From the NCBI GenBank assembly GCA_003194525.1, contig NBIV01000001.1, positions 1,292,647 to 1,356,646 on the forward strand: a stretch of 64,000 nt of DNA. Reading direction: 5' to 3'. The notes under the pieces are model-generated. The model had not been told where the DNA came from. It was given only the letters and a program-made list of their open reading frames with translations, and did not search any database. Source of the stretch: Gracilariopsis chorda (taxonomy: Eukaryota > Rhodophyta > Florideophyceae > Gracilariales > Gracilariaceae). Shown piece after piece: positions 30,779-42,862 of the stretch; positions within the stretch are counted from its first letter, which is position 1, and every line of letters begins with the position of its first letter. The translations under genes were made by a program, and so were the position numbers.

Positions 30779-31135
30779 AAATTTTAAGTACTCTAGAACT
30801 TTATCAAAACCGTAAAACTTTTCCAGGAACTTTTTCGCTTTGATCTTCTCATCATGTCTTCTACGCCCGCAGCGCTGAACCATGTCCACAACACATCACC
30901 AACAGTCGTAGCTGTCACATCAAGCACTATCGTCAACAACATTCGTACACAATGGCCCCGTCCACAGATCTTCGCAGAACTGTGGGAACAACTGTCAACA
31001 GCCATGCTGGTCTGGTTACAAATGACGCTGTATGAAAACGCTACTATGGATCTCTACGGATTTCAACAACAATACAAGGTTTTGTCCTCAATGTTGACAT
31101 TTGAAATATCAACAATCGAAAGTTCACTTTTCTGA

Positions 31136-33054
31136 CTGCGAGGTTTAGTCTATCGAACCGAGAAAAAGAAGTAACTCTACCTCTATCTAGTGTCAAACTA
31201 GATACTGGTGTCGACGAAGCAGTGAATGCTGCAGAAGAGCCTATTACCGAGTTTGAACCCATTAATACGCAAAATATCGAGGAACATGCTCTTGGGACAC
31301 CATCTCAGATGCAAGTTTTGCAACCATAAACAAGTTCATTAAGCGAAAATGCACCTGTCCATTCAACTGCGATTCATGGTCGTGTGTGGGAAAGCTGTAC
31401 TACTTTGAGTCCTCTGAATGGTTTTATGTAAATGAATCAGTGGAAAGTGGTTGGCCCCGCCGGAGATTTTATCTCACCGCGTTATGTTCCTCCAGACATG
31501 ATTGCATTAGATTTATTCTTTTGGATGTTCTCTATGCAGCATTTGCAGTTCATAGTAAACAGAACAAATGTTCTGTTAGAAAACAAAGACGTTCGTAGGA
31601 CTTCAGAGAGAGAATTGCTCAAATTCTTTTGAATTCTTGTCCTCATGCCTCATATTGAGGTATCTAACATACGGGATTTTTGGAGCCTCGAGCCTTTTTC
31701 TAAGTTTATTCCTCAGCCAAATATTGGTCTTGCAATGTCATGGAACAGATTTGAAATGCTTAGAATTTCAATATGCTTCAGCAAAAATGGTGTGACTGAA
31801 GAGCAAGGAATCGCGCGTTGGTCTTCCGTAGCAAATTTTGTAAAGGCAGTCAATGAACATCGTCAGTCTTTTGTCACGCCATCACATGCCTTATGTGTTG
31901 ACGAAGGAATGTCACGATGGTAAGGATTAGGCGGTAGTTGGATTGATGTCGGGCTTACACACTATATGGAATTAGATAGAAAGCGGTAAAATGGTCTTGA
32001 AATGAAGGCCGTATGTTGTGCACGAAGTGGCATAATGCTGAAAATTGAGCTCAATATGGGTGCAAATATTCCGGAACAAGTTTTTGATTCTGATAACGCT
32101 CATAGAACGGCAGTCTTACTTCGCTTAGTTCAACCATGGTTTGGATCAGAAAGTTTGGTATGTGCAGATTCTTTTTTTGTGTCTGTCAGTACCGCGAAAG
32201 CATTACTGGAGAATGGTTTAAGGTTTACTGGATATGCCAAAACTTCTACTCGTGAATATCGTATGACAAATCTCTCCGAAACTACTCTATCGGACAGGGG
32301 AAATTTTGTATCAATGCTATCGAAAGGAAGCATTATCAATAATGATATAATGGCTATAATGTTGATGGACAGAGAAAGATGGTATTTCGTTTCAAGCTCT
32401 GGCACGGTTAATCCTGGCTCTCCTATTATTCGAGAAAGGTGGAGACGGGAGGGAAATATTTCTAAGAAAGTGGAATTGGAGGTCACAATTTCCGAAGTGT
32501 GTGAATAGTATTACAAAAACTGTTCAATGTTCGATCTCCATAACCGATGCAGACTAGATGATCTAAATCTGGAGAAGAAAACTGAAGTGAAAGATTGGTC
32601 ATTTCGAGTGAATTGCTCTCTTTTATCGATTTGTATTGTGGACGCGTGTAAGTTGTACAAAGCCGCAAATGGAACCAGAAACGTGACAAGTCCGAACCAC
32701 TTCTATTGCCAATTTGCTGATAAACTAATTGAGAATACATGGGATACCACAGATCTAATGAGTAGAGATGAGCAAGAATGTGAAAATGTTCATGAGAAGC
32801 CAATTTTTGCAGGCACTGGCTTGCATTTAATGCAGACGAATAGAAGGAGAAAAAACAAGGATTTCAAGATTACAAAAGCTTTATATCAAGGACGATGCAA
32901 TTTCTGCAAAGGTAATAAAAAGTCCAAGTTTTTATGTTCTGGGTGCTATATCAGAAAGGAAAAAGAAGTGTTTTTATGTCCCACTGGTACTAATAGAGAC
33001 TGCTTTATGAGACACATTGAAGATTGTCAGGGTGTAATGAAGTTCAGAAGCTGA
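31136..33054 (+). pseudogene. PiggyBac transposase (DDE_Tnp_1_7 type), broken by stop codons
   Basis: One frame runs from about 31136 to 33054 and keeps the family order throughout: PPDMIALDLFFWMF with HLQFIVN, LLKFF then MPHIEVSNIRDFWS, the first catalytic Asp in HALCVDEGMSRW, GSWIDVGLTHYMELDR, CADSFFVSVSTAKALL (second Asp), HNRCRLDDL, and a C-terminal cysteine-rich domain (CNFCKGNKKSKFLCSGCY). At least six in-frame stops break it, including 31630-31632, 31921-31923, 31987-31989 and 32506-32508, but no frameshift is needed to read it. A plus frame at 30854-31135 may be the N-terminal part. It cannot make a full transposase. Confidence 0.78.
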
Positions 33055-33528
33055 TAAAGATGTCCAAAACATTTTCAACCTTCGTTTTTTATTTTAAAAA
33101 TCTATGTTTGAATGCAAAAATTTACAATAAGTTCATTCTACCTTTAGATACCTACTAATTCAATCCGCTTTATTTAGACCTGCTAGATTATTTAAAATCT
33201 ATGTGGAAACTGCCCCTTTAACAGATGTAAACGTATTATTTCTGCTGTTCAAGTGGGTGTTATAAACGTTCTGAGAGTTTAAATATATTTAGATTTAGTC
33301 GAGCTCCCAAAGGAGGTTTGGAGTTTAAGTAAACTCAGCGAGGTTCGAACTCATCTTTTTGTTGCTCACATGTGACCTGAGGACCACTGAGCTGCTGTTG
33401 TGATTCAGTGGTTGTCTTCTACAAGTACTTATAGTTCAAAGACCACCCGGTTGGCCATGTTTCAAGTTCGAAATTTGAAATGTGGGGCCATGCGGATCAG
33501 ATTTCAATTTTTTTTTTTTGCGTGCCGT

Positions 33529-33576
33529 TGCGCTGACCTCATATGAGGTCAGCGCACCGGTCCGATAGACACTAGT
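33529..33576 (-). repeat. Right inverted end of the PiggyBac-like element with 28-bp palindrome
   Basis: Bases 33529-33556 are a perfect 28-bp palindrome centred on TCATATGA with TGCGCTGACC arms. ATAGACACTAGT follows at 33565-33576 and mirrors the left end. Confidence 0.7.
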
Positions 33577-33897
33577 GTACAGGGAAAAGAGAGAAAGAGC
33601 GAACGGTAAGCCAGAGTAAGGGAGAATAGAATTTCATGCAAATGCATTTTTTCTTGACACGCAACCAACAACTGTCGATCTACAGTCCCAAGTGAACAGT
33701 AGAAATATTCATTTTGGTTTTGCACACTTCATGGGCCAGTTTGAGTGTCATGTCGCACCCTGGCATCACGCACCCTGTGCATTGCTTCTTACACTCGAGA
33801 AGCCTGTGAGAGGAAGACTCTGACTCTCTTCGTTTACTTTGTGAGCTCGCACATCTCGCTCTTATGTACGTTGTGTACTGTAAGGCTGATTGTCAGC
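33577..33897 (-). repeat. Possible remainder of a copia LTR, split off by the hAT insertion
   Basis: Read on the minus strand, this 320-base segment starts TGTCA-like at the hAT edge (CTGACAATCAG) and ends CCTGTACA beside the PiggyBac element, giving the TGT...ACA ends usual for an LTR. The copia coding end lies just beyond the hAT element in the same orientation. No second LTR is in the window to confirm this. Confidence 0.35.
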
Positions 33898-34069
33898 TGA
33901 AAAATGTGGATCAGCAATATGGAAACATTTAAAACCTTTAAGCCGTTTTTCCAACGTTTCAAACGATTTAAAACTGTTTAAAACGTTTCTTCTTCGTTTT
34001 CAAAACGTTCAATACACAAAATCGATTTGAATTTGAAAATCAAAGCGATCAGAGCAAAAGAACCTCTGT

Positions 34070-36190
34070 GTGTGGCACATTATTCCGCAGCTTCTTTGTT
34101 ATAGTCTCAATAAGATGTGGGAAGGAAAGGTTTCCCATCCCAATATTGGCTACTCTGACATACTGTTGATCATATCATGGGAGGTCCCAAAGGTAATTGC
34201 TGGGCGTTTTTTTGAAAAAGCCCCTGCCCCAAATGGAATGAAAACAGCACGAGCAAAATTTAAGCACTGTCACAAGAGCGTTTTGGCATCTTCCATTAAC
34301 ATGGACACTCACATAAAAAATGTTCAGATATCAAAAGATCGATTGGTGCACTCATAGATCACGAAGACGTTACCCTGCCCAATTCTTTAAGCACTGCCAA
34401 TCGTGGTGGAAGTGGTCAGTCTTCAAATTTACTATTGCAATTTATGGTACTAAATGTGCGTTCTTCAACAAGAAAGGCATAAGTAGATCTGCTTTTTGCA
34501 AAAGCTCTTCCTGAGACTGGCATACCGTTTCGAACATTTGGGCATCAATCTTGGTTTAATTTTTTTCAATCACTAGCTCCACATTGGAAACTTCCTTCTC
34601 CCGTAAGAATAAGTGGAGAACTGCTAGGAAAAGCATACAAGAAAACAATGGAACTATGTATTGATCGTATTCAAAAGTATGGTGGTGGTGTTCTTGGGAT
34701 CTATGGCACTACAAAGAGGCTTTCTAAATCAACCAACAATGTTATACTTCATTTACAGCAGCCAATATTCATCGAATACATGAAAAGTGATTTGAAACGT
34801 GAATCTGCAATCGTTTTCACAGAAAGGGTAAAGAATTGTGTTTTAAGAATGGACAAATTGGTAGGCTCACCGTCTTGCTTTTCATTCATATATGACTCTT
34901 GCAATGCGATGAGGTTATTCAGAAAAACTCTAGTGGAGCACAAGATAGTCCAGTGGGCATATGGGTGTGCTACGCATTGTTTGCAAAACTTTAGTATGGA
35001 CATTGGAAAGTTGGGGGTCATTTCCGAAACTGTCAAAGAAGCTTTGTATGTGTCGAAGACTGTTAAAATTGTTGGGCTTGTAAGAAAGGTTTTCAACTAC
35101 ATCTGCTTGGAAAACCTACATCGTACTTATTCCATGCTCCTATTCTCTTTAACAAGGTGGACATCTATCAATATCATTTTGGCTCGTCTACTTAAGGTAC
35201 AGTCGGTGTTGACCTACATTCCTGTCGTTCTTGTGAATGAACGAACAGCACGTGGCATTGATCCTGAGTTTGAACTGCCTCCATCTCTGACATCCTTGAT
35301 ATCCAGCTCAGCCTCCTGGACTCGTGTAAGGGAATTGCACGATGTTCTCCATTCAATTGCGACGTTTATTGGTCTCTTAGAACGCGATTCCGCAACTATG
35401 GCTGATGCTTATGCGTCCTTTGTGGCTACGTTATTGACAAAGCGTGCATCTTCTTTCCTCAACGCTGCGCAAAAACAGATGCTGAAATCTTCACTCTATC
35501 GCCGTGGGGATCGCGTGTACAGCCCTGTTTACGCGTTAGCATTTCATTGTGATCCATACTACAATGATTTTCGAACCCATATATCCCTCCACTTTGGCAC
35601 ATCATCGTTAGAGCTCAACAAAAAGGCAGTTACTGAGCAATGTCATTCTGCTTTAGAAACATTGGCGAGAGTTGAATGTAATTTACAGTCCCTCCTGGGC
35701 GAATATCTTGAGCTTAGCGTGAATCCCTGTGCGCTTTTGACTCGTTTGAAAAGAGTTCTAACAACGCTTCATTTGGGGTCAAATTCGGGAGAAGCTTCCG
35801 CACTTGGCTGCGGCTTTGGAGAAAGTCTATCGTGACAAGACGTCAACTGCTGCTGTAGAATGCAATCACAAAATCGGGAAGCGAGTGCTCTCAGCACATC
35901 GGTGTCGCATGGCGGACCTCTCGTTGGAACGCCAAGTTGCAGTAACCCACAACTCAACAGTGCTCCGCCGTAAGTTGACCCATAAGCGAGATGAAGCATT
36001 TAAGAAACTCATGTTGTCAATACTTGAACTCAATGAGGAACAAGGGGAGGCAATTAATGAAGAACCTGAAACTGTTGCAGTCGAAGAAGATAGATGGGAT
36101 GACGAGCAAGTCCTCATGGAAATCTATTTGTCACAGATTGGAGCACCAGATGTGATACCCAATATCGTCGTCTTCTATAGTTCTGAATAG
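34070..36190 (+). pseudogene. hAT transposase (DUF659 and C-terminal dimerisation regions), broken
   Basis: A BED-finger relic (KHCHKSVLASSINMDTH, near 34260) is followed by the hAT core: LLFAKALPETGIPFRTFG near 34490, HWKLPSPVRISGELLGKAY near 34580, FSFIYDSCNAMRLFR and YGCATHCLQNFSMDIGKL (34880-35020), and near the end the dimerisation region with TAAVECNHKIGKRVLSAHR and RQVAVTHNS (35850-35960). The frame at 34648-35835 must shift by one near 35810 to reach the dimerisation part, and stops interrupt the N-terminal third. It is therefore inactive. Confidence 0.72.
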
Positions 36191-36289
36191 GTTCTCCGTA
36201 AATGCTGCAAAGTAACAGCCTATTGTAACGCAAGTCCCGTAACTGAGAACATGTTCAATGACTGACGTTTATTTCTGCTCGGTGTACGC

Positions 36290-37310
36290 ATGGTCGCAGC
36301 ATCTATAAGATGTTCTGCTCTGCGTCTCGCTGCGATAAACCCACATCCACGCGGTGTGGGGCGCGCGCAGGACACGTAAGAAGACGGTGCTTCTAACTTG
36401 ACATGCCAGCAAACGATACCCAACTCGAAAACGACGTATGCGGCTCAAGGTGGCATTTCTGAGGCGTCGACGGGAGCTAACGGGACGGAGGTGGCACGCA
36501 CAGGCTCGGTAGTGGCAGAAGGTCAAACCCAGTGGCGGCGACATGCCGCTTGGTGAGTGTTCGTGCCTGCACGGTGCGTGTAGGAGCCGCAAAAAGCTCG
36601 CGGGGCGTCAAAAAGCGGAAGTGGACGCGTTCATGTAGAATGAGAGCAGAACTGGTAGCGTGGAAGACCGGCAACCTATCGTCGGCTGGCGCAGAGGTGG
36701 CAGCGGCGCGCCTAGGCGCCACTGTGGAGGATCAAACAAGGCTGCAGCTGTCGCAGGCGCGACGACGACATAAGCAAACGCAGTGGTGGCCACAGGCGCG
36801 TCGACTGCAGAATCAAATAAAACGGCGGCGTGTGCAAGCGCAGCAGTGGCAGAATCAGATGGGACGGCGAGGGCAATAGGCCTCTGGCGGCAAAGGCAGA
36901 CGCAGAAGCCGCGAGTGCAAGCGCGGCAGGCGATGTTGCGCCGACTGTAGGGGCAGGCTCAGCGGTGGTAGCGACAACAAACGCGCCGTTTGTGGCATGC
37001 AAAGGTGCAGTGGCATGGGGTGGGGTGCGGAAGTATAACCCCAGCGGCGATCACAGGTGCGGCGACCGTTGGCAACGTCTGCATGCGTGGTGACAAGCGC
37101 TATCAAACGTTACAATTGCAGCAACGGTGGCGGGGAGGCATTGCCACCCGCCGCCGGCGCGGAAGCGCAAAGTTGCGGACTGCTGCCATCGCGCGCAGGC
37201 GCGGCGTTGGCGGGTACGTGTAGATGCTGCGATAGCAGTGGCGGCGGCGGCGCGCAAGAGTATGGCCTCGTCTTTGCTGGCGTCGCAGCACAAGATACCT
37301 TGTAGCCATG
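36290..37310. repeat. GC-rich diverged tandem-repeat block inside the hAT element
   Basis: About 1 kb of GC-rich, A/G- and C/G-skewed sequence stands between AT-rich flanks. Variants of a CAGAATCAAATAAAACGG word followed by GCG-rich sequence recur (near 36727, 36808 and 36849), and GGTGGC/GGCGGC runs are frequent. Open frames in several phases here are a by-product of composition (Ala, Arg, Val-rich) and not genes. Confidence 0.5.
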
Positions 37311-37483
37311 TTTTTGTCGTTCGCACTGATTTGAGATCGCCTTACAGTTCAACATCTGAACTGTAATTTTCTAACGTGTTTTGAATTCTGTCTTGTTTCG
37401 AGTACATTCAAAATTCGTTTTAAACGTTCTATATTATTCGAAACATTTTTCGAATGTTTCTGTAATCAGCAAGAATGGTTATG

Positions 37484-39007
37484 CTGATTGACAGTCCGCG
37501 GTTGCTGGTGCACATTTTGAATGGGGAAGCGGGTGATATTGAGTTGTTGCCGGAGCGTGGTAGGGTGGTCACGATGCAATGGCTTTGTTAAGATGTCTGC
37601 TAGCATGTTGGTGGTAGGGATTCTTTTCTGGACGATGTTGTGCTGAGCAGTAGGGTGTTGAAGGTAATGGTGGCGTATGTGGATATTTTTGCGACGTTTG
37701 GTAGGGGCGCGATTTGTGGCGATCAACATAGCGGAGCAATTGTCTATATAGTGCGGAGTCGGTGAAAATGGTCGAAATGTGGCGTTAGTCAGGAGTTTGC
37801 AAAGTGAATTTGAATGTCTGGCCGCATTGGTGGCTGAGATGTATTTCGCTTCTGTTGTTGAGAGTGTTACGACATATTGTTTGCGAGACTCCCAGGAAAT
37901 GGGGGTGTTCAATATGAGGTGAGCTTTGCCAGTGATTGACTTGCCGTTCTTGGCATTGGCGAAGTCGGCGTCGCTGTAGACGTACAGTAGTGCAGTTAGT
38001 AGATGTTTTGTGGCTGACGTGTATAGAAGTCCATGGGTTCTAGTTTCTTTAGGGTACCCGAGAAGCGTTTTGGGTGCTTGCCAGTGGTGCTGTGCCAGTG
38101 TGGCCATGTGTTGGTTAAGCCTGTTGGTAGCATATGTGATGTCCAGGCGGGTGCTATCAGTTACGTACTAGAGTTCTCCTACAATTTGTCTGTATCTCTG
38201 TACCTGCTCTGTGGATAGTGGATCCGTGGTGTCTTGATGATCTAGGTCGGTGAGGTTGGGATATGGGGTTTGTATTGGATTGCAGTTGGTCATTTTGGTT
38301 TGTGCCAGAATGGCGTCAATTGTATCGGGTTGGGAGATGTGAACCTGTGCTCTGGGCGTGCGGCAGATCGTCCAATTGAGAAACCTTGATGGCGGACCTA
38401 AGCGCTTGAGTTTGTACTTGCAGAGTAGTTTTTGGTGTAGTTCATTGATGAGGGATTGATGGAAAGCTCGGACTAGGAAGTCATCGATGGTTGTGCTTAC
38501 GATGATAAATCATGTGTTGGTTACTTTGGTGTAGAGATACGGGTCGTGCTCTGGCGCTGTGAATCGCAGTTTGCGAAGGTGCTGCTTGAGGTCATGGTTG
38601 TAGTAAAACGCGGCTGGAGTTGATCCGTATAGTTTGCCCTTTAAGCGACCGTACTGGCTGTTGTGCCTGTAGGTGCCGTCAAAATTCGGTATTTGTTTCA
38701 CATAAACTGGAATTTCATGTTGATATCGCTCGTGTAAGTATGCAGATTTGACTTCAAAGTGTTCAAGGGGGTAGTGGTGATATGCATGTAGTGCGACTAG
38801 GAGTATTTGAGCTGTTCGGTTGGCGGTGTATGTGGTGCGATGTTCAGGACTATAATGTTGACCTGGTTTCCTAAGGTCACCTCGCAGGTTACATCGAGCT
38901 TTTCTTTGTGTAATGTTACCTTCAGTTTCGCGTCTATATCTGTAGATCATCATTAGGGTGATAATGGCTTCTGGGGGGGCGGTAAAGGTCAGAGGGAGCC
39001 AGTCCAT
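37484..39007 (-). pseudogene. copia reverse transcriptase and RNase H, with in-frame stops
   Basis: RT words include HHYPLEHFEVKSAYLH, the KLYGSTPAAFYYN segment and the catalytic TIDDFLV (near 38490), where most copia elements have YVDD. RNase H has YSDADFANAKNGKSITGKAH, LSTTEAKYISA and DILTKPLHRD. RT and RNase H share one frame, interrupted by TGA near 38508 and TAG near 38170. The family is clear; the element is inactive. Confidence 0.75.
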
Positions 39008-39026
39008 GCTGTCGGATGTATCAAGA

Positions 39027-39926
39027 TTAGCAAGTTCGGCATCGTGAGTGGAGTTCCATAGCGCTGAATCCGTATTTTGTCACGCCTGGGTGAGATTGGT
39101 GGGTGTTGGTGTGTCTAAGTGAATTGTTGTGGGTGTGGTTGTTTTGTGTGTGCGTGTGCTCTGAAAGCGGTGGTTGAGTTGACGGTGGGATCGTGGTTTC
39201 TTTGATAGGGGTGAACGTCCAGTGTACGTACTTGCTGGTATTGATTGGTGTGAAGGTTGAGAACTGTGACGATGTCAAGTGTGTTAGCATACATGTATCG
39301 AGCTGGTGCTGCCTCTTTTTTCTTTTTGAAGGCATAAACTGGGATTGTGCCCAACTCAAGAAAGTGAAGACGGGGTGGATTTTGGGTGCGGTCCCATACC
39401 AAAGTTGATACGGAGATGTGTTGGTGGTGGTATGATGGATTAAATTGTACTTGAATACGGTGCCACGTGCTGCCTCTTCCCAGTACTGCGGTGGTAGTCC
39501 GGCTGCTGCCAGGAGTGCTATAGCTGACTCCTTGACTGTACGATTAAATCTTTCTGCTATTGAGTTCTCCTGAGGTTGGTGGGGAGTGCGGAGGTGGTGT
39601 GCTACCCTGTGTTTGTGCTATAATTTCTGCATGTGTTTCGATGTGTATTCTTTGGCGTTACCACTTATAAAATCCGATAGAGGGTGGTTTATACGTTGTT
39701 TGATGTGGTGCAATGTGGTGTCAATGTAGCTGGGGATTCTTTTTCGGTCTTTGAGAAAAATGCGAATGCAAATTTGCTGGCTGCGCATACAACGATGAGA
39801 ATATGATTGTTTCCGTGAGTAGACGTTGGCTTGATGGGTCCACATGCGTCTGAGCTGACATATGCGCAGGAGATGTAGTTGTGAGTGGTAAGCATTGTGA
39901 GGAAGTGGAGCCTGGAGTGGGGACAC
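39027..39926 (-). pseudogene. copia integrase, frameshifted
   Basis: SDACGPIKPTSTHGNNHI near 39840 is the integrase core with its first catalytic Asp. AERFNRTVKESAIALL and WEEAARGTVFKYN near 39560-39460 and YQLWYGTAPKIHP near 39390 are the C-terminal half. Pieces lie in different frames. Confidence 0.65.
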
Positions 39927-40477
39927 TGCTGGCGACCTGATTGGATGCTACACGTGTGTGTGCTTGGCCTGAAAAGGTTATTTGTATTTTTGTAATTTTT
40001 ATTTATTTATCCATAGGACTTGTATTAGTTACTGTAGAGTAGGGCACTTTACAGTGCCATAGGATCGAGGCGCCTCGGTGCCAATACTTATGCACCTCGA
40101 GCTGCGCCTCCCCTTGGTCAGTAAACTCAGACACTATCTTGGTAACGACCACCCCCCAAGCTTGCCGTTCCCACTCCCTTAGGCTTCCAAGCAGCCGCTA
40201 CTGCACATCCGTCGTGTAGGATTGCACCGCTAGCGTCTTCCCATTGTGCCTCCATACCAGAGGTGTCACCGTTGGCCTTTTCCCACGTGGACTACTCTGC
40301 CACCGCTACCGCGGGGACCTTTAGGAGTGTGCCCACTTGGTTTACTATCCTACATTTGGTCTCCCGACCTAGAATCCTCTAGGACGACCCTTGGACCTCA
40401 TAGGAAAAGAAGGCCATTTCAGGGTTCTACCACTTAGGATCTGACTGACGGACTGGTATACGGAAAACAACCGCCCC

Positions 40478-42626
40478 ATGGATACAGATTCTGGACAGCA
40501 CAACAACCAGAGGACTCCTCAGGCTGGCCTCAGTGCACTCTCAACCACTCCCGAAACCATTGGCCTCGCGGCCGATGCGGGCAGTGACCGTTGGAGTACG
40601 CGGAGTCAACCTCAAGGACGTCCGTTGACCCCCGTGGATAATCCCGAAAGGATTGCAAGAGAGTCCAATTTGGCCGCTCGTCTCCGTTCCCGCCTCAACA
40701 TGATCAATTCCCAGCCAGCCACGCCGACGCAAGACCTACAGAACTCTTCCTCTAATGTGAGGGATGATCTCTCCAGAGGTCTCGCTGACACCCTTTGGCC
40801 GAGCCTGAAACGACTCTGTGAAGAGCACGTTCGGTCCCTTTTGGATACCTGTGTTCCAGAGGTCTTAGACGGGATGATTGACCAACGGAATACTCGCCTC
40901 GTTCCTCAGGTCTTGGAGTCCACGACCTTCGTGGAAGCAATGGCGTCGACCATTAGGATGTAGGTCACACGCCAGGTAGGCACACCGGCCATTGTGGCCA
41001 ATATTCAAAGTAATCCATCGGCTTCCGTGTGGCAACCACACTCCGAACCCCCGGTTGAAGCTGCGCTACCAGCCCCTCGCCGGGTTAACCAACAGTACGA
41101 CCAAATGGAAGTACACCCAGGGAGTGGAAGAGAGCCTCCCCGCCAAGAAGGGCTAATGGTTGCCCGACCCATGAGGTTTCAGGGCTCCCAGCAGGCCCGC
41201 AGGTCCATTGGCTTTGGCGATGACGAGATCACTCCAGCGGACGAGCAAAATGTTGACCGAAGGAAGAAGAGAAGACCTAGAAGGAATAAGAAGTCGAGGA
41301 AGAGTAGAGACCATTCGGACGAGAGCGAAGATGGGTCCAGTTCGGACTCATCAATTTCTAACGATACGGACACGGATGAGGCGGCTGTTCGACGCCTCAG
41401 GCCGCTAGCTACTACCAACGAACTTTTTAAGAATGTTTTGGACTATCGGACGTACCGACTGGGCGACAGGTCCTCAAGGTATTCCGGTTCGGTGGCTCGA
41501 CGAATCACCAAGTGGGCCAAACAGATGCAGCTTACCGTCACGGACTACTTCTCGTGAACTGACACGATTGCTGTCCTTAGGTTTCAGTCTCAATTCCGTA
41601 CGGCCTGCGACCAGAACGGCGTCCATGACGGAGCCGCTATGTACCTGTTTCAGTTTTTCCTAAGTGGACAAACGCGTGACCATGTGGTTTCGAAGATCTC
41701 CTGCACCAGTGACCCAGTGGATGCGACCGATAGGGAGCTCCTTAGGTCCTACCCGGAGGTCGTTCATTACCTTTTCGGAGACGTACGCCACTGATGACTT
41801 AATTATGGATGCCCATCAAAACGTGGTTTCCTTAAGGCAGAGCACAAACATGACTGAAACGGACTTTGCTGACCAACTGTGGAAGAAAGCCTACCGCTGT
41901 GGGAATGTGTTTTCCAAAGGACGACTTAAGCAGCACTTCATCGCTGGATTGCTGCCGGCCATTAGGACTCATCTTCGCAATCACCACTCGGACAATCAGA
42001 GGCTTTCGTTCCGCCAGCTGGTTACGTATGCCGAAGGATATGGCAAAAACTATAGGACGTCCCGTCGGGCAACAGACCTGGAGACCAGAGGACGAGCATC
42101 ACCTTTGAGGAAGAGTTTCAAATTCCATATGGTCAACTCTTCTGAGAGCGAGTCCACTGGTAACACTCACTTGGGAGAAGGAGACATCCTTGTGGTCTCT
42201 TTTTCTTCCGTTCACTCAGGTGCTCCATCCATATCGGCCACTGGAACTACAAATCCATCTGGACAAACGACGCCGAAGTATACGTTCGTTCAACCTAAGA
42301 AGAACGTATTCACCCGGGGGCCCCCTTGCTACCTCTGCCTCTCCACGGCCAGGCCGTGTGACTGCATGAAAATCATGCCAGAGGACGTTCGCAGGAACAT
42401 GTTGGCCCTAAGCGATGAGAACTTTCAGACCAAGAGGTCCGAAGGAGATTACCCTCGTCAGTACCAGCGAAACACGTCCTTAGGTTCTACTCGATACGCC
42501 ACTCCTCGGGCCACAACCTCTCAGGTCAACGCCATCGATATTCCCGTTACGGACGCTGTCTTTCAGGTGCACCCTGAGGAAGTTCCAGTGGACCGTCGAG
42601 GAAAGACTGAACAGGAAAACGCGTAG
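40478..42626 (+). pseudogene. Chromovirus gag, broken
   Basis: A gag-like polypeptide starts at an ATG at 40478 (MDTDSGQHNNQRTPQAG), continues after a TAG at 40961 and, past a frameshift near 41,560, goes on to 42,626. It includes an RK-rich stretch (RRKKRRPRRNKKSRK) near 41,260 and a gag helical region (TETDFADQLWKKAYR, RLKQHFIAGLLPAIRTHLR) near 41,850-41,980. No CCHC zinc knuckle is intact; a CYLCLSTARPCDC segment near 42,330 may be its relic. Confidence 0.6.
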
Positions 42627-42862
42627 AGGAGCGGCGTGAGGCAAACCGCTTCTCTGAGAAACCTTGCCTCAACCAAGATGGACAAGAGTCACCAGACTCT
42701 AAAATTCCTTCGGAGTCTGAACAATCAACGGCCGAATGGATTGATGACCCCACAAGGCCACCACTGGATGATCAGGACCCTGTCTGTGTCCTTAGGAAGG
42801 AGAACTATAAGGTTCGAATCACCATAGGACTCCGAACGTCGCACTCCCGAGAGGCCGCGAGT

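Larger units (their letters stand above)
30743..33576 (+). mobile_element. PiggyBac-like DNA transposon, decayed
   Basis: A roughly 2.8-kb element bounded by related inverted ends: ACTAGTGTCTAT plus GACCTCATATGAGGT on the left (30743-30778) and their inverted counterparts on the right (33529-33576). It encloses one PiggyBac-type transposase frame. A TTAA target duplication, expected for active PiggyBac, is not visible at the edges (TTAG on the left), so the exact termini are uncertain. The right half (33060-33530) is non-coding and AT-rich, with a 12-base T run near 33508. Confidence 0.72.
33887..37494 (+). mobile_element. hAT-superfamily DNA transposon, decayed
   Basis: A 3.6-kb segment with a hAT transposase remnant. 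It is flanked by near-identical direct repeats CTGATTGTCAG (33887-33897) and CTGATTGACAG (37484-37494); the first eight bases would be the 8-bp target duplication expected for hAT, with one mismatch. Both subterminal regions (33925-34030 and 37365-37465) are AT-rich and carry repeated AAACGTT-type words and GAAACATT in opposite orientation, as transposase-binding sites often do. The last third is a GC-rich non-coding block. Confidence 0.6.
37484..39985 (-). mobile_element. Ty1/copia retrotransposon, 5'-truncated and broken
   Basis: Minus-strand order integrase (39,926 down to about 39,300), reverse transcriptase (39,007 to about 38,200) and RNase H (38,107 to about 37,500) is the copia order. 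Gag and protease are missing; the element stops near 39,985 within the pre-integrase region, where the chromovirus begins. The 3' end runs into the hAT element. Confidence 0.75.

Noticed and set aside
31136..33054. Stop codon reassignment to explain in-frame stops in transposons
   Set aside because: All three stop codons occur inside the frames, while the host genes read cleanly to normal stops.
33300..33370. GAGGTTCGAACTC resembling a tRNA T-arm
   Set aside because: No anticodon stem-loop of correct size upstream and no acceptor stem; it lies in the non-coding part of the PiggyBac element.
36477..37366. Many overlapping Ala/Arg/Val-rich frames
   Set aside because: They appear in several phases at once and follow from GC-rich repeat composition.
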